Assembly (NCBI GenBank): GCA_965660945.1
Contig: CBFIBS010000007.1
Span: 57,707 to 121,706 of the forward strand
Direction: 5' to 3'
Length of the DNA: 64,000 bases
Origin: UBA7985 sp002711265
Lineage (GTDB): Bacteria; Pseudomonadota; Alphaproteobacteria; UBA7985
This document shows, piece by piece, positions 33,270 through 42,789 of the stretch. Under the pieces are notes generated by a model. The model searched no databases. It worked only from the letters and a program-made list of their open reading frames with translations, and had not been told where the DNA came from. The position numbers and the translations under genes were made by a program. How positions within the stretch are numbered: position 1 is the stretch's first letter; every line of letters starts with the position of its first letter.

Positions 33270-36200
33270 ATGGCCCCCAGCCGACCCTCTCCCCAGCCCA
33301 TCCGCAAGCTACTCGTTGCCAACCGCTCTGAAATCGCCATCCGTGTGTTCCGTGGCGCAACAGAACTCGGCATCCAGACTGTCGCCGTTTACGCCCACGA
33401 AGACCGCTTTGCCCTGCACCGCTTCAAAGCCGATGAAGCCTACGAAATCGGGGTGGGGATGGAGCCGATCGCGGCCTACCTGTCGGTCGAGGAAATCATC
33501 CGCGTTGCGCAGCTTTCCGGCGCCGATGCGATCCACCCCGGCTATGGCTTTCTTTCCGAATCGCCCGAGCTGGCCGCCGCCGCAGGCGCTGCCGGGATCA
33601 CATTCGTCGGCCCGCGCGCCCAGACTCTGATCGATCTGGGTGACAAGGTCGCTTCGCGCAAGCTGGCAGAGGCCGCCGGCGTGCCGACGGTTCCGGCGAC
33701 GGACGCCCTGCCCGACGGCGACGCTGCTGCAGATGCAGCCGGCGAGAAAATCGGCCTGCCGGTTATGGTCAAGGCCAGCTGGGGCGGGGGCGGACGCGGC
33801 ATGCGCCGGGTCTACGACGCCGACAAGCTCGCCGAAGAAGTCGCCATCGCCAAGCGCGAAGCGGCCGCTGCCTTCGGCAAGGATGATGTCTACCTCGAAA
33901 AGCTGATCGAGCACGCCCGGCACGTCGAGGTGCAGGTCATCGCCGACACCCACGGCAACGTCACCCATCTGTTCGAGCGCGACTGCTCGGTCCAGCGCCG
34001 CAATCAGAAGGTCGTGGAGATGGCCCCGGCCACGTGGCTCGACGAAGACACCCGGCAGGGCATGTGCCAGGCCGCCGTGCGCCTTGCCGAGACCGCCGGC
34101 TACCAGAACGCTGGTACAGTTGAATTTCTCTACGACGTTCGCGACGGCGCCTTTTACTTCATCGAGGTCAACCCGCGTATTCAGGTCGAGCACACGGTCA
34201 CCGAGGAAGTCACGTCGGTCGATATCGTCAAGACCCAGCTGCTGATCGCCGGCGGGGCGACGCTGGCCGAAGCCGGGGTGCCCGAGGCCGAGGAAGATCG
34301 CCGCCCGCGTGGGGTCGCGATCCAGTGCCGCGTGACCACCGAAGACCCGGAAAACGCCTTTGTCCCCGACTACGGCAAGATCGTCGCCTACCGCTCGCCT
34401 GCAGGTTTCGGCGTGCGTCTGGACGGCGGTACCGCCTTCGCCGGGGCGGTGGTGACCCCGCACTATGATTCGCTGCTGGCCAAGGTCACCGTCCACGCCC
34501 CCGACCGGGATCAGGGCATTGCCCGGATGAGCCGGGCGCTGGCCGAATTCCGCATCCGGGGCATCAAGACCAACCTGCCCTTCTTGCAGCGTGTGGTCCG
34601 GCACGATGATTTCCGCACCGGGGTTCTGACGACCCGCTTCATCGACGACACGCCCGAGCTGTTCCACTTCCCGCCCCGGCGTGACCGGGCCTCGAAGCTG
34701 CTCAAATTCCTCGGCGAGACCGTGGTCAACGGCAATCCAGAGATGGAAGGCCGTCCTGCGGTCGCCCGGGCACCACTGCAGCGCCTGCCGCTGGTCGATG
34801 CCGACACCGAGCACCGCGAGACCGCCAAGACCGTCTTCGACCGCGATGGCGCGGCTGGTCTGGTCAAATGGATCGGTGCGCAGGACCGCCTGCTGGTGAC
34901 CGACACAACCTTCCGCGATGCCCACCAGTCGCTGCTGGCGACCCGGATGCGGACGGCTGACCTCGTGGCTCCCATGGCGGCTTACGAAAACGGCCTGCGC
35001 GGGCTGTTCAGCCTCGAAGTCTGGGGTGGCGCGACCTTCGACGTCGCCTATCGCTTCCTCAAGGAAGACCCATGGCAGCGCCTCGAGCAGATGCGGGCCG
35101 CCGCCCCCAGCCACCTGTTCCAGATGCTGCTGCGCGGCTCCAACGCCGTGGGCTACACCAACTACCCGGACAACGTGGTCAAGGACTTCGTCGTCAAAGC
35201 CTTCGACAACGGTCGCGGGGTCGACGTCTTCCGCGTGTTCGACAGCCTCAACTGGGTCGACAACATGCGCGTGGCGATCGACGCGGTGATCGACGCCGGT
35301 GCGATCTGCGAGGCGACGATCTGCTACTCCGGTGACCTGCTCAGCCCGGACGAAGACAAATACACCCTCGCCTACTACGTCGACATGGCGCGTCAGTTCG
35401 AGGCCGCCGGCGCGCATACGCTGGCGATCAAGGACATGGCCGGGGTCGCCCGCCCCGCAGCGGCTGCCCAGCTGGTTGAAACGCTCAAGGGCGAAGTCGG
35501 CCTGCCGATCCATTTCCACACCCACGACACATCTGGCGGACAGGTCGCCACCGTGCTCGCGGCCAGCGCTGCCGGGGTCGACATCATCGATGCCGCCATG
35601 GATCCGCTCTCGGGTCTGACCTCGCAGCCCAACCTCGGGACCATCGCCGAAGCCCTGCGCGGGCTGGAGCGCGACCCGGAACTGCCCCGCGACACGCTGG
35701 ACAAGATTGCCCACTACTGGGACGGCGCCCGCCGCCACTATGCGGCCTTCGAAGCCGACATGCGCGCGGGCTCTTCGGACGTGTTCGAGCACGCCATGCC
35801 CGGGGGCCAGTACACCAACCTGCGCCAACAGGCCCGAAGCCTCGGCATCGAGCACCGCTGGCCCGAGGTGGTGAAGCGCTACGCCGACGTCAATCGCCTG
35901 TTCGGCAACATCGTCAAGGTGACGCCGTCCTCGAAGGTCGTTGGCGATATGGCGCTGTTCATGGTCTCTCACAACCTCAGCCCCGAGGACGTGACCAACC
36001 CGGATAAGGAGGTCGCCTTCCCCGATTCCGTGGTTTCCTTCTTCCGCGGTGATCTGGGCCAGCCCACCGGCGGCTTCCCGCAGGCGCTGCAGACCAAGGT
36101 CCTGCGCGGTGAAGCACCACTGTCCGAGCGGCCGGGCGCTTCGCTGCCGCCGGTCGACTTAGCTGCTGTGCGAGCGGAGCTGGCTGAAACTTTCGGCCGA

Positions 36201-36746
36201 AAGCCCGAGAGCGTCAGCGACCAGGACATCGCCGCCTACGTACTTTACCCCAAGGTCTTTCTCGATTTTGCCAGCCACCGCCGCGACTTCGGCGATACCT
36301 CGCTGCTGCCCACGCCGGTGTTCTTCTACGGCCCCGAGGTCGGCGAGGAGCTGTCGGTCGAAATCGACGCCGGTAAGCGGCTGATCATCCGCCTGCTCGC
36401 CGTGTCTGACCCCGATCCCAAGGGGCGACGCACGGTGTTCTTCGAGCTCAACGGACAGCCGCGAAACGTCGTCATTCAGGACAAGAACGCCGCCGCCGAC
36501 ATCACCGCCCGCCCAGTGGCCACCGGCGCCCCCGGAGAGGTTGCCGCGCCCATGCCCGGCGCAATCGTGACCGTCAACGTCACCGTCGGTGATGAAGTGA
36601 AGAAGGGCGACGTCCTGCTGTCGTTGGAAGCCATGAAGATGGAGACCAGCGTCTATGCCGACCGCGACGGCCGGGTATCCGAAGTTTTTGTTAAGTCGGG
36701 CGACCAGGTCGACGCCAAGGATCTGCTGCTCAAGTTCGAAGACTGA
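33270..36746 (+). CDS. pyc: pyruvate carboxylase, single-chain
   Basis: Pyc makes oxaloacetate from pyruvate, bicarbonate and ATP, refilling the TCA cycle. The 1158-residue protein contains biotin carboxylase (about 12-460: KLLVANRSEIAIRV, ATP-grasp WGGGGRGMR, EVNPRIQVEHTVTEE), the carboxyltransferase barrel (about 540-830: DTTFRDAHQSLLATRMRT with the metal Asp, FHTHDTSGG), the tetramerisation/central region, and a biotin carrier domain whose LEAMKMETS places the biotinylated Lys at residue 1123. The ATG at 33270 follows an AAGAGGA. An upstream in-frame extension overlaps sfsA and is rejected. Confidence 0.97.
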   Translation: MAPSRPSPQPIRKLLVANRSEIAIRVFRGATELGIQTVAVYAHEDRFALHRFKADEAYEIGVGMEPIAAYLSVEEIIRVAQLSGADAIHPGYGFLSESPELAAAAGAAGITFVGPRAQTLIDLGDKVASRKLAEAAGVPTVPATDALPDGDAAADAAGEKIGLPVMVKASWGGGGRGMRRVYDADKLAEEVAIAKREAAAAFGKDDVYLEKLIEHARHVEVQVIADTHGNVTHLFERDCSVQRRNQKVVEMAPATWLDEDTRQGMCQAAVRLAETAGYQNAGTVEFLYDVRDGAFYFIEVNPRIQVEHTVTEEVTSVDIVKTQLLIAGGATLAEAGVPEAEEDRRPRGVAIQCRVTTEDPENAFVPDYGKIVAYRSPAGFGVRLDGGTAFAGAVVTPHYDSLLAKVTVHAPDRDQGIARMSRALAEFRIRGIKTNLPFLQRVVRHDDFRTGVLTTRFIDDTPELFHFPPRRDRASKLLKFLGETVVNGNPEMEGRPAVARAPLQRLPLVDADTEHRETAKTVFDRDGAAGLVKWIGAQDRLLVTDTTFRDAHQSLLATRMRTADLVAPMAAYENGLRGLFSLEVWGGATFDVAYRFLKEDPWQRLEQMRAAAPSHLFQMLLRGSNAVGYTNYPDNVVKDFVVKAFDNGRGVDVFRVFDSLNWVDNMRVAIDAVIDAGAICEATICYSGDLLSPDEDKYTLAYYVDMARQFEAAGAHTLAIKDMAGVARPAAAAQLVETLKGEVGLPIHFHTHDTSGGQVATVLAASAAGVDIIDAAMDPLSGLTSQPNLGTIAEALRGLERDPELPRDTLDKIAHYWDGARRHYAAFEADMRAGSSDVFEHAMPGGQYTNLRQQARSLGIEHRWPEVVKRYADVNRLFGNIVKVTPSSKVVGDMALFMVSHNLSPEDVTNPDKEVAFPDSVVSFFRGDLGQPTGGFPQALQTKVLRGEAPLSERPGASLPPVDLAAVRAELAETFGRKPESVSDQDIAAYVLYPKVFLDFASHRRDFGDTSLLPTPVFFYGPEVGEELSVEIDAGKRLIIRLLAVSDPDPKGRRTVFFELNGQPRNVVIQDKNAAADITARPVATGAPGEVAAPMPGAIVTVNVTVGDEVKKGDVLLSLEAMKMETSVYADRDGRVSEVFVKSGDQVDAKDLLLKFED

Positions 36747-36932
36747 TCAAACCCCTGAATCCACGCGTGAATCAGTCGCTACCGACCCCTTTACCCGGAC
36801 GTGTAGCGGCAGTTTCACAGGGCAACCATGACTTTGCAGCACTCTGTTTTGTCGCTACAAAACTCGCCATTCGCCGCGTGAATGCACCCCGGTCCACGCC
36901 CGACCGGAGCCACAGCCGTTGAGAGTGTCTGA
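36747..36932. promoter_or_regulatory. pyc-nadE gap with repeated GTCGCTAC and inverted repeats
   Basis: The octamer GTCGCTAC occurs twice (near 36775 and 36852) and its partial complement GTAGCG once (near 36801); the first and the complement form an inverted repeat CGCTAC/GTAGCG. The second copy is the centre of TTTTGT-cgct-ACAAAA (36847-36862). These may be operator sites or parts of a terminator for pyc. No -35/-10 pair stood out. Confidence 0.35.
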
Positions 36933-38318
36933 ATGGACCAACTCCGAATAGTGGTGGCGCAGATCAACCCGATTGCCGGGGATATTCTGCGCAACCTCGA
37001 ACTTCACAAGCAGGCCTACGAAGAAGCGGCAGACGGCGCCGATCTCGTTGTCTTTGCCGAAGGGTCGGTCACCGGCTACCCCGTCGGTGATCTCGCCCTG
37101 CATGAACAGTTCATTCAGGACTGTGCACGGGCCAATGCCGAGCTGATTGCTCTGACAAAGGCCGAGGGCGCACCCGGGATCCTGTTCGGCACCATCGTTC
37201 AGGACCCCGCGGCTGAAGTCCCGTTCTACGCGTATCAGGCGCCGCACCGACGGATGAAGGGGCAGGTCTTCAATGCCGCCATTCTTGCCGAGGGCGGCGC
37301 CATCGCCGGCCAACGCTACAAGCGCTCGCTGCCAACCTTCGGCCCCTTCGACGAAGCCCGCTGGTTCGAGCCAGGACCGCTGCAGGGACCGATCCTGTTC
37401 CGCGGTGCCAAGATTGGCCTGCAAATCTGCGACGATGCCTGGCGCGAAGACGGGCCGGAAACGCTGGAGGAAACCGGCGCCGACCTGATGATTGCGCTCA
37501 ATGGCTCGGGCTTCACCGCCGATATCATGGATCAGCGCTACGCGGCCATGAGCCGGTTGAGCCAGGTCCACGGCTTTCCGCTGATCTACACCAACCTCGT
37601 CGGTGGGCAGGACGGCATGGTCTTTGACGGTGGCGGATTCTGCATCAACCCCGGCGGGGACATGGCGGGCAGCTTCCCGCTGGCCGAGACCGGTAACTTT
37701 GCCACCCGCTGGATGAAGGTTGAGGGCAGCTGGCGCTGTGTCTCAGCACCCAAGGACGAGCCGGAAACCGGCTGGGCGGCCTCTGCCAAGATCATCGCGC
37801 TGGGCGTCTATGACTTCGCCGCCAAGAACAAACTGGCCGTAGAAGTCGCCGACGTCGCCCACCCGGCGATCGACATGCTGCGCCAGCTCGTGCCCACCGA
37901 GACCGACTGGAAAGCGGGCAATACCCTGACCCTGCTGCCCTGGACCAAGACCGAACTGGCGCTGGGTGAATTCGAAAACCGCCACGGTCTCGACGGTCCG
38001 CGTCTGGCGCCCTTTGGCGACGTGTACAGCTCGGACCTGTCCTCGCTCGCGGAAGCCATGGGCGAAGACGCACCGCCGGTGGGGAACACCGAAACCGACC
38101 GCCAGCTGCAGGCGCTGATCGAGGACGAGTTGTGCGTCGACGCGCTCGAAGACGACGGCTACCGGGTTGATGCCTGCATCGACCTGTGGAAACGCATGGC
38201 GCGCTCCGAATTCAAGCGCCGGGCCGCGCCGATGGTGCTGCGCCTGAGCCAGCGCGCTCTGATCGGCGACCGCAACTACCCTGTGACCAATCGCTACCGC
38301 CTGCCGGCGGATATCTAG
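36933..38318 (+). CDS. NAD synthetase-like protein: intact glutaminase domain, synthetase domain without PP-loop
   Basis: Glutamine-dependent NAD synthetase (NadE) joins a nitrilase-type glutaminase to an ATP-pyrophosphatase domain. Here the first domain (residues 1-275) is complete, with the catalytic triad Glu43 (FAEGSVTGYP), Lys130 (GQRYKRSLPTF) and Cys166 (LQICDDAW). The second part, about 180 residues instead of 270, lacks the PP-loop SGGxDS: the expected place reads DVAHPAIDML (308-316). About 90 residues are missing between it and WTKTELALGEF (337-347), the counterpart of GNKSE. The C-terminal EFKRRAAP and DRNYPVTNRYR are kept. Total 461 against about 550. The frame is open, so this is not a recent pseudogene. 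It cannot bind ATP as NadE does and may be an amidase or a regulatory partner. Confidence 0.8.
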   Translation: MDQLRIVVAQINPIAGDILRNLELHKQAYEEAADGADLVVFAEGSVTGYPVGDLALHEQFIQDCARANAELIALTKAEGAPGILFGTIVQDPAAEVPFYAYQAPHRRMKGQVFNAAILAEGGAIAGQRYKRSLPTFGPFDEARWFEPGPLQGPILFRGAKIGLQICDDAWREDGPETLEETGADLMIALNGSGFTADIMDQRYAAMSRLSQVHGFPLIYTNLVGGQDGMVFDGGGFCINPGGDMAGSFPLAETGNFATRWMKVEGSWRCVSAPKDEPETGWAASAKIIALGVYDFAAKNKLAVEVADVAHPAIDMLRQLVPTETDWKAGNTLTLLPWTKTELALGEFENRHGLDGPRLAPFGDVYSSDLSSLAEAMGEDAPPVGNTETDRQLQALIEDELCVDALEDDGYRVDACIDLWKRMARSEFKRRAAPMVLRLSQRALIGDRNYPVTNRYRLPADI

Positions 38319-38329
38319 GAACCGCGCCT

Positions 38330-39679
38330 GTGACCCTTCGCGTTCGCTTTGCCCCCTCGCCCACCGGTTGGCTGCATCTGGGCAACATCCGCACCGCCGT
38401 GATCAACTGGATGCACGCCAAGCAGGCCGGGGGCGACTTCCTGCTCCGGATCGACGACACCGACCTCGAACGCAGCACGGATGAATTCCGCGCGGGCATC
38501 GAAGAAGACCTGCGCTGGCTCGGGCTGGACTGGGACGACTACGCCAAGCAATCCGAGCGCTTCGAGGCCTATGACGCGGCGCGCGACGGGCTGATTGCAG
38601 CCGGTCGGCTCTATCCCTGCTACGAAACCGGCGCCGAGCTGGAGCTGATGCGCAAGACCGCTTCGATCCAGGGCAAGCCCTTCATCTACAACCGTGCGAC
38701 CTACCCGCTGTCGGAGGCCGATGAAGCCGCGTTCAAGGCCGAAGGCCGCTCGCCACACTGGCGCTTTGCCCTCACCCCCGGCGAAATCCGCTGGGATGAT
38801 CTGGCGCGCGGCGATACCAGCTTCGAGGCGGAAAACCTGTCCGACCCGGTGCTGATCCGGGGCGATGGCTCCTACCTCTACACCCTGTGTTCGGTGCTCG
38901 ATGATATCGACCTGGGCATGACCGACATCATCCGCGGCGAGGATCATACTTCCAACACCGCGACCCAGATCCAGCTGTTCGAAGCGCTGGCGGCGATGAA
39001 GGGGCTGAGTGACTTCAGCCTGCCGCGCTTTGCCCACATGCCGCTGGTGACCGGCGCGGACGGCTCCAAGCTGTCCAAGTCCAACGGCGCGCTGTCGATC
39101 CGCGATCTGCGCGAAGACGGCGGACTGGAGCCACTGACGATCGTGACCTTCCTCAGCCGACTGGGCACCCCCGATGGCCCGCAACCTGTGTCCGCCATCA
39201 CCGAACTGGCCGGAAGCTTCGATATTGGTCGCTTCGGCCGCTCGAGCCCGCGCATGGACCCCGACGAGCTGGTCCCGCTCAACGGCAAGATCGTGCGCCA
39301 GCTGCCCTACGCCGCCGTGGAAGGCCGCTTCGAAGGCCTGAACGAAATCCGCTGGGCCGTCATCCAGCCCAATCTGGAGCGCCTGGGCGACGTCGCAGAC
39401 TGGCTACGGCTGATCGAAGGCCCGGTAACGCCTGTGATCGAGGATGCGGCCTTCGTCGCCACCGCTGCCGGTTTGCTGCCCGACGGCGCGCTGGACGGTG
39501 ACAGCTGGTCGGCCTGGACGGACGCAGTCAAAGCCGAAACCGGTGCCAAGGGCCGGGGCCTGTTCATGCCGCTGCGTCAGGCGCTGACCGGGCAGGAACG
39601 CGGGCCGGAGATGGCGGTGCTGCTGCCCCTACTCGACCGCGACAAGATCCTTGCGCGGCTCCGGGGTGAGGCCGCATGA
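38330..39679 (+). CDS. gltX: glutamyl-tRNA synthetase
   Basis: GltX charges tRNA-Glu. The 449-residue class I synthetase begins with GTG at 38330 and an AGGA eight bases before; the first residues VTLRVRFAPSPTGWLHLGN contain the HIGH-type motif (HLGN). DIIRGEDHTSNTATQ and KLSKSNGALSI (KMSKS-type loop) follow. The anticodon-binding domain at the C-terminus is helical. It begins 11 bases after the NAD-synthetase-like gene and overlaps cysS by 4 bases. Alphaproteobacteria often have two GluRS paralogues; I cannot tell which this is. Confidence 0.95.
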   Translation: MTLRVRFAPSPTGWLHLGNIRTAVINWMHAKQAGGDFLLRIDDTDLERSTDEFRAGIEEDLRWLGLDWDDYAKQSERFEAYDAARDGLIAAGRLYPCYETGAELELMRKTASIQGKPFIYNRATYPLSEADEAAFKAEGRSPHWRFALTPGEIRWDDLARGDTSFEAENLSDPVLIRGDGSYLYTLCSVLDDIDLGMTDIIRGEDHTSNTATQIQLFEALAAMKGLSDFSLPRFAHMPLVTGADGSKLSKSNGALSIRDLREDGGLEPLTIVTFLSRLGTPDGPQPVSAITELAGSFDIGRFGRSSPRMDPDELVPLNGKIVRQLPYAAVEGRFEGLNEIRWAVIQPNLERLGDVADWLRLIEGPVTPVIEDAAFVATAAGLLPDGALDGDSWSAWTDAVKAETGAKGRGLFMPLRQALTGQERGPEMAVLLPLLDRDKILARLRGEAA

Positions 39680-41049
39680 GCAGCGCCATCCGCCTGACCA
39701 ATACCCTGACCCGGCAGCTTGAACCCTTCGAGCCCATGGTCCCGGGCCGGGTCGGCGTCTACCTCTGCGGCCCCACGGTCTACGACCTTGCGCATCTGGG
39801 CAATGCCCGCTCGGCGGTCAACTTCGACATGCTGCACCGGCTGCTGCGCCACGATTTCGGCGGCGCGAATGTCGCCTTTGTCCGCAACATCACCGACGTC
39901 GATGACAAGATCATCGCCCGCGCGCTGGAGACCGGCGTTTCCATCGCCGACCTGACCGCCGGTTCGACGCAGGACTATCTGGATGATCTGGAGGCGCTGT
40001 GCGTGCTGCCGGTGACCAACCAGCCGCGCGCCACCGAATTCATCGGCGAGATGATCGTCATGATCCAGACCCTGATCGAAAAGGGCCACGCCTACTGCGC
40101 CGACGATGGCAACGTGCTGTTCCACGTGCCCTCCATGCCGGACTACGGCCAGCTCTCCCGCCGCAGTCAGGACGATATTATCGCCGGTGCGCGGGTCGAG
40201 GTCAGCTCGGCCAAGCGCGATCCTTCGGACTTCGTGCTGTGGAAACCGCAGAAGCCCGACGAGCCGGACCACGCCACCTTTGACAGCCCCTGGGGCCGGG
40301 GCCGCCCGGGCTGGCACATCGAATGTTCGGCCATGTCCAAGGCCATTCTGGGCGAGGTCTTCGACATCCACGCCGGCGGCAACGACCTGATCTTCCCCCA
40401 CCACGAAAACGAAATCGCCCAGAGCCGCTGCGCCAATGAAACCGCGCACATGGCCCGCACCTGGCTGCACAACGGCATGCTGATGGTCGAAGGGCAGAAA
40501 ATGTCCAAGTCACTGGGCAACTTTTTCACCGTGCGCGACCTGCTGGGGCAGGGCCACCGGGGCGAGACCCTGCGGCTGGCGCTGCTTTCGGGGCACTATC
40601 GTGCGCCTCTGGACTTCACGCAGGCTAAGCTGACCGAAGCCAAGAACCGGCTCGATGGCTGGTACCGCGCGTGGGACGGAGTGACACCGGCAGACAAGGT
40701 GCCCGAAGCGGTCCTGAATGCCATCCGCGACGACCTCAACACCCCGCAGGCCATGGCCGAAATCGACACCCTACGCGGAAAGCCCGACCAGCTCGCCGCT
40801 GCCGCGCAATTCCTCGGCCTGCTCCAGCTTACGCCGGACCAGTGGTTCCGCGGTGGCGCCGGTGAAGGCGCAGGGGCGGACGGAGATGCAGGGCTGAGCG
40901 CCGACGACATCGACGCGCTGATCGCGGAACGGGCTGAGGCAAAGAAGGCCCGCGACTTCGGCCGCGCGGACGCGATCCGGGACCAGCTGACCGAGGCCGG
41001 GATCGTGCTCGAAGACGGGGCAGGCGGGACGACGTGGCGCCGGGCTTGA
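39676..41049 (+). CDS. cysS: cysteinyl-tRNA synthetase
   Basis: CysS charges tRNA-Cys. The 457-residue protein shows VYLCGPTVYDLAHLGNARS (with the zinc Cys and HIGH-type motif), the zinc ligands in WHIECSAM and FPHHENEIAQS, and the EGQKMSKSLGNFFTV loop. The C-terminal part has the DALR-like region with AEAKKARDFGRADAIRDQL. It overlaps gltX by four bases and the lipoprotein gene by about 16 bases, so the three are probably cotranslated. Confidence 0.97.
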   Translation: MSSAIRLTNTLTRQLEPFEPMVPGRVGVYLCGPTVYDLAHLGNARSAVNFDMLHRLLRHDFGGANVAFVRNITDVDDKIIARALETGVSIADLTAGSTQDYLDDLEALCVLPVTNQPRATEFIGEMIVMIQTLIEKGHAYCADDGNVLFHVPSMPDYGQLSRRSQDDIIAGARVEVSSAKRDPSDFVLWKPQKPDEPDHATFDSPWGRGRPGWHIECSAMSKAILGEVFDIHAGGNDLIFPHHENEIAQSRCANETAHMARTWLHNGMLMVEGQKMSKSLGNFFTVRDLLGQGHRGETLRLALLSGHYRAPLDFTQAKLTEAKNRLDGWYRAWDGVTPADKVPEAVLNAIRDDLNTPQAMAEIDTLRGKPDQLAAAAQFLGLLQLTPDQWFRGGAGEGAGADGDAGLSADDIDALIAERAEAKKARDFGRADAIRDQLTEAGIVLEDGAGGTTWRRA

Positions 41050-41387
41050 TCCCAAAAAGCCTGATCACGGCGAGTGCGCTGGTCGGCGCGCTGTTCTGGC
41101 TATCGGGCTGTGACGCCACCGAACTGGCCCCCGGACCAACCCTCGACGAACTGCCCGCCCCCGGCACGCTGACCCGCGAGGCACCGGTGATGGTATTCGA
41201 GCTAGACGGGCCGACTTTTCTCGCCGTCTACGACCCCTCGGTGATTTCAGACGACGGCGTGCTCTGGCACGCGCACAAGAACTGCCCCGGCACGCCGGAG
41301 AACTACGCCTTCCCAGCATCTCCGCCACTTCAGATCCGGGACGACTTGCGGCGGGTGACCATGGCCTGCCAGTATGGTTTCAAGTGA
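41034..41387 (+). CDS. small putative lipoprotein, unknown function
   Basis: No family is recognised. The 117-residue protein has a lipoprotein signal (KSLITASALVGALFWLSGCD, lipobox LSGC) and a soluble domain of about 90 residues with two more cysteines (KNCPGTPE and MACQYGF) near the C-terminus. Two starts are possible: GTG at 41034 or TTG at 41046, the latter overlapping the cysS stop. It lies between cysS and a quinone oxidoreductase gene. Confidence 0.65.
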   Translation: MAPGLIPKSLITASALVGALFWLSGCDATELAPGPTLDELPAPGTLTREAPVMVFELDGPTFLAVYDPSVISDDGVLWHAHKNCPGTPENYAFPASPPLQIRDDLRRVTMACQYGFK

Positions 41388-41442
41388 TCCGGAACGGCCG
41401 GATCAGAAAGACAGTAAGACAGGAAAAAAGGGACTTCCCATC

Positions 41443-42408
41443 ATGCGCGCTCTAGTCTGCGAAACCCTCGGCCCCGTCAATTCTCACCGGGTGCAGGAAA
41501 TCCCCGACCCCGTGCCGGGCAAGCGCCAGGTCGCGGTCCGGGTCCACGCCTGCGGGGTCAATTTCGCCGACACACTGATCGTTCAGGGCAAGTATCAGGA
41601 GCGGCCCGAGCTGCCCTTCGTCCCCGGCTCCGAGGTCGCGGGCGAGGTTATCGCACTGGGTGAGGGCGTGAAGGGTATCGCGCTGGGCCAGCGGGTCATG
41701 GCCCTGACCTCCGTGGGCGGCTTTGCCGAAATCGCGCTGGCCGCTGCAGACACGCTGATCCCCCTGCCCGACGGGATCGACTTCACCGACGCCGCCGCCT
41801 TCACCGTCGCCTACGGCACATCGCACGTGGCGCTGGAAACCCGCGCGCAGCTCAAGGCAGGGGAAACCCTGATCATCAATGGCGCGTCAGGCGGGGTTGG
41901 CCTGACCGCGCTGGAAATCGGCAAAATGATGGGCGCCACCGTGATCGGTCTGGCCAGCACCGAAGAAAAGCGCGCGCTGGTTGCCGAGCGCGGCGCGGAT
42001 CACGTCTTCGACGTGGCTGACCCCGAACTGCGGGATAAGGTCAAGGCGCTGGGCGGGGCTGACGTCGGCTACGACGTGGTTGGCGGCGATGCCTTCAACA
42101 CCATGCTCCGCTGTATGAAATTCGAAGGCCGGCTGCTCACCGTTGGCTTTGCCTCGGGTGAGATCCCGCAGGTGCCGGCCAACCTGCTGCTGGTCAAGAA
42201 CATCTCGGTGGTCGGGGTCTACTGGGGCAGCTACGCCCGCAACAATCCCAGCGTGCTGATGAAATCACTGGTGCAGCTGACCCAGTGGCTCAAGGAAGGG
42301 CAGCTGCGGCCCCACGTCTCGGCGGTCTATTCGCTGGATGAGGCGACCAAGGGCCTCGAAGCCCTCGCCAACCGCCAGTCGGTCGGCAAAGTGGTGATCA
42401 AGCCCTAG
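41443..42408 (+). CDS. NADPH:quinone oxidoreductase family protein (zinc-free medium-chain reductase)
   Basis: Members reduce quinones or enones with NADPH. The 321-residue protein has the N-terminal GroES-like domain (RVHACGVNFADTLIVQGKYQ, VPGSEVAGEV), the quinone oxidoreductase segment VGGFAEIALA, and the Rossmann motif INGASGGVGLTALEIGKM. The structural-zinc cysteine cluster is absent, which fits the zinc-free quinone reductase branch. ATG at 41443 follows AGGAAAAAAGGGA; a longer frame starting inside the lipoprotein gene is rejected. Confidence 0.88.
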   Translation: MRALVCETLGPVNSHRVQEIPDPVPGKRQVAVRVHACGVNFADTLIVQGKYQERPELPFVPGSEVAGEVIALGEGVKGIALGQRVMALTSVGGFAEIALAAADTLIPLPDGIDFTDAAAFTVAYGTSHVALETRAQLKAGETLIINGASGGVGLTALEIGKMMGATVIGLASTEEKRALVAERGADHVFDVADPELRDKVKALGGADVGYDVVGGDAFNTMLRCMKFEGRLLTVGFASGEIPQVPANLLLVKNISVVGVYWGSYARNNPSVLMKSLVQLTQWLKEGQLRPHVSAVYSLDEATKGLEALANRQSVGKVVIKP

Positions 42409-42439
42409 CCGCACCCTGCCGCGCGCGCAGCCGGGGCGG

Positions 42440-42748
42440 TCAGTCCTGGTCCTGCGCCGCCATTTTCACCTGCGCCAGCTCGACTTCGAGCGAGGCGATC
42501 CGGGCATCCCGGGTCGCCAGCGCCTGTGCGGTGTCGTCATCGGGTACCGCTGCGCTGTTGCCACGGCCCTGCCCCGTCGGGGTGAACCACAGCATCAGCG
42601 CCCCGGCCAGACCGGCGATGGTCAGCGGCCAGATCAGCCAGAACGGAAAATCGTCCAGCCCGACCGCGCGCAGCAGCCCAAACTTGGCGAGCAGGCTCAG
42701 GGCCGCTGCCACCCCCAATACCAGAGCGATAATACGTCGTGCGTTCAT
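42440..42748 (-). CDS. small inner-membrane protein with C-terminal coiled coil
   Basis: No family is recognised. The 102-residue protein has two hydrophobic helices (residues 6-27 RIIALVLGVAAALSLLAKFG and 35-56 FWLIWPLTIAGLAGALML) and a C-terminal amphipathic helix of about 30 residues (TRDARIASLEVELAQVKMAA). It lies 77 bases after the OmpA-like gene on the same strand, with a CCTCAG repeat in the gap between them. Either could act together at the envelope, by inference. Confidence 0.6.
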   Translation of the reverse strand: MNARRIIALVLGVAAALSLLAKFGLLRAVGLDDFPFWLIWPLTIAGLAGALMLWFTPTGQGRGNSAAVPDDDTAQALATRDARIASLEVELAQVKMAAQDQD

Positions 42749-42789
42749 GATCCCGAACCCCGTTTCCTGTTTCCCGTCCCCGGCGTCGA

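Noticed and set aside
33309..35972. 887-codon minus-strand open frame opposite pyc
   Set aside because: It is a shadow of the pyc coding sequence with no recognisable domain.
36933..38318. Frameshift as the cause of the missing PP-loop in the NAD-synthetase-like gene
   Set aside because: The frame is open throughout and domain segments before and after the gap are in the same frame. A frameshift would hide, not remove, the 90 residues, and no PP-loop is seen in other frames.
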